Virus record (IMG/VR): IMGVR_UViG_3300009165_000019
Location: 1 to 32,128 of that record
Reading direction: 5' to 3' (one strand)
Origin: a virus
Length of the DNA: 32,128 nt
Shown here: piece by piece, positions 31,944 through 32,128 of the stretch
How positions within the stretch are numbered: position 1 is the stretch's first letter
How the letters are laid out: each line of letters begins with the position of its first letter
Made by a program: the position numbers and the translations under genes
Notes under the pieces: generated by a model
What the model was told of the DNA's origin: nothing
Database searches by the model: none
The model's input: the letters and a program-made list of their open reading frames with translations, nothing else

Positions 31944-31983
31944 ATGTACAAAAAATGTATATGGCATGTACAAATTATGCACA
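31944..31983. repeat. Four 7-bp motifs at exact 11-bp spacing (iteron/operator-like array)
   Basis: ATGTACA (31944), ATGTATA (31955), ATGTACA (31966) and ATGCACA (31977) start exactly 11 bp apart, so all face the same side of the helix. The core TGTACA is itself a palindrome. The array begins at the predicted start of the rightward promoter. It is the most regular non-coding repeat in the window. Possible roles: operator for a regulator, replication iterons, or packaging-site (pac) binding by TerS. Confidence 0.65.
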
Positions 31984-32001
31984 TTACCTGTGGCGTGTCA
32001 A

Positions 32002-32109
32002 GTGAAATTATTAATTACCTGGGATAATGAGCCTAGCTCTGCGCTCAAGCTCATCGGAGATATGGGCAAGAATATAAAGACTACGGACATATTTCCGGAT
32101 GGAAGATAG
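32002..32109 (+). CDS. Possible short plus-strand ORF (35 aa)
   Basis: GTG-initiated frame of 35 codons to TAG, starting V-K-L-L-I-T-W-D-N-E. It lies downstream of the extended -10 promoter and would diverge from terS. No good ribosome site is seen and the codon sample is too small to judge. It may be a leader peptide, a real small gene, or chance. Confidence 0.25.
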   Translation: MKLLITWDNEPSSALKLIGDMGKNIKTTDIFPDGR

Positions 32110-32128
32110 ATATTGAGTAGGGATATCA

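Overview
The window is the late (virion and lysis) half of a tailed double-stranded DNA phage with podovirus-like head and neck genes, most likely infecting a Gram-negative bacterium. Nearly all genes lie on the minus strand in one tightly packed operon read from right to left, with many ATGA or TAATG stop/start overlaps. No host genes, integrase, tRNA, rRNA or CRISPR array are visible, so I cannot tell a lytic phage from part of a prophage. The head resembles the BPP-1/epsilon15 type (a gp7/Bbp17-like major capsid protein and a Bbp16-like cement protein). The portal and neck/tail proteins resemble P22 (720-aa portal, gp4-like adaptor, gp10-like stabilisation protein). The host clues are indirect: a phage lipoprotein, a tail spike with a signal peptide, and a GTA-type holin.

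Layout, in transcription order. (1) 31888-32128 is a control region with a 21-bp dyad and four 7-bp motifs spaced exactly 11 bp apart. (2) 29053-31887 is the packaging module: small terminase, an HNH endonuclease with its own strong promoter, a small protein, and the large terminase. (3) 24539-29049 holds portal, scaffold, major capsid and cement protein. (4) 23900-24529 is a plus-strand homing-type endonuclease that interrupts the operon. (5) 16773-23757 is the most unusual segment: a Ser/Pro-repeat virion protein followed by five glycosyltransferases and two methyltransferases. (6) 6032-16789 holds neck, tail and ejection genes, two of which carry the same Ser-repeat sequence. (7) 103-6032 holds a large ejection protein, a pectate-lyase-fold tail spike, and a lysis/membrane cassette (small membrane proteins, DUF5675 protein, holin, FN3 lipoprotein).

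Central hypothesis: the phage builds its own mucin-like coat. Three unrelated virion proteins carry long tracts in which every second residue is serine (tetrapeptide S-[PVI]-S-x). The seven-gene sugar cassette lies in the same late operon, directly downstream of one of them. None of the cassette enzymes has a visible signal peptide or membrane segment, so they should act on cytoplasmic substrates such as newly made virion proteins. Two of the transferases have a DxH motif and a later WG/EPQE...GG block reminiscent of polypeptide GalNAc-transferases. The cassette grew by duplication: the 563-aa enzyme is a fusion of paralogues of the 318-aa and about 234-aa enzymes, and the two methyltransferases are paralogues. 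The glycosylation itself is inference; the repeats, gene order and paralogy are read from the sequence.
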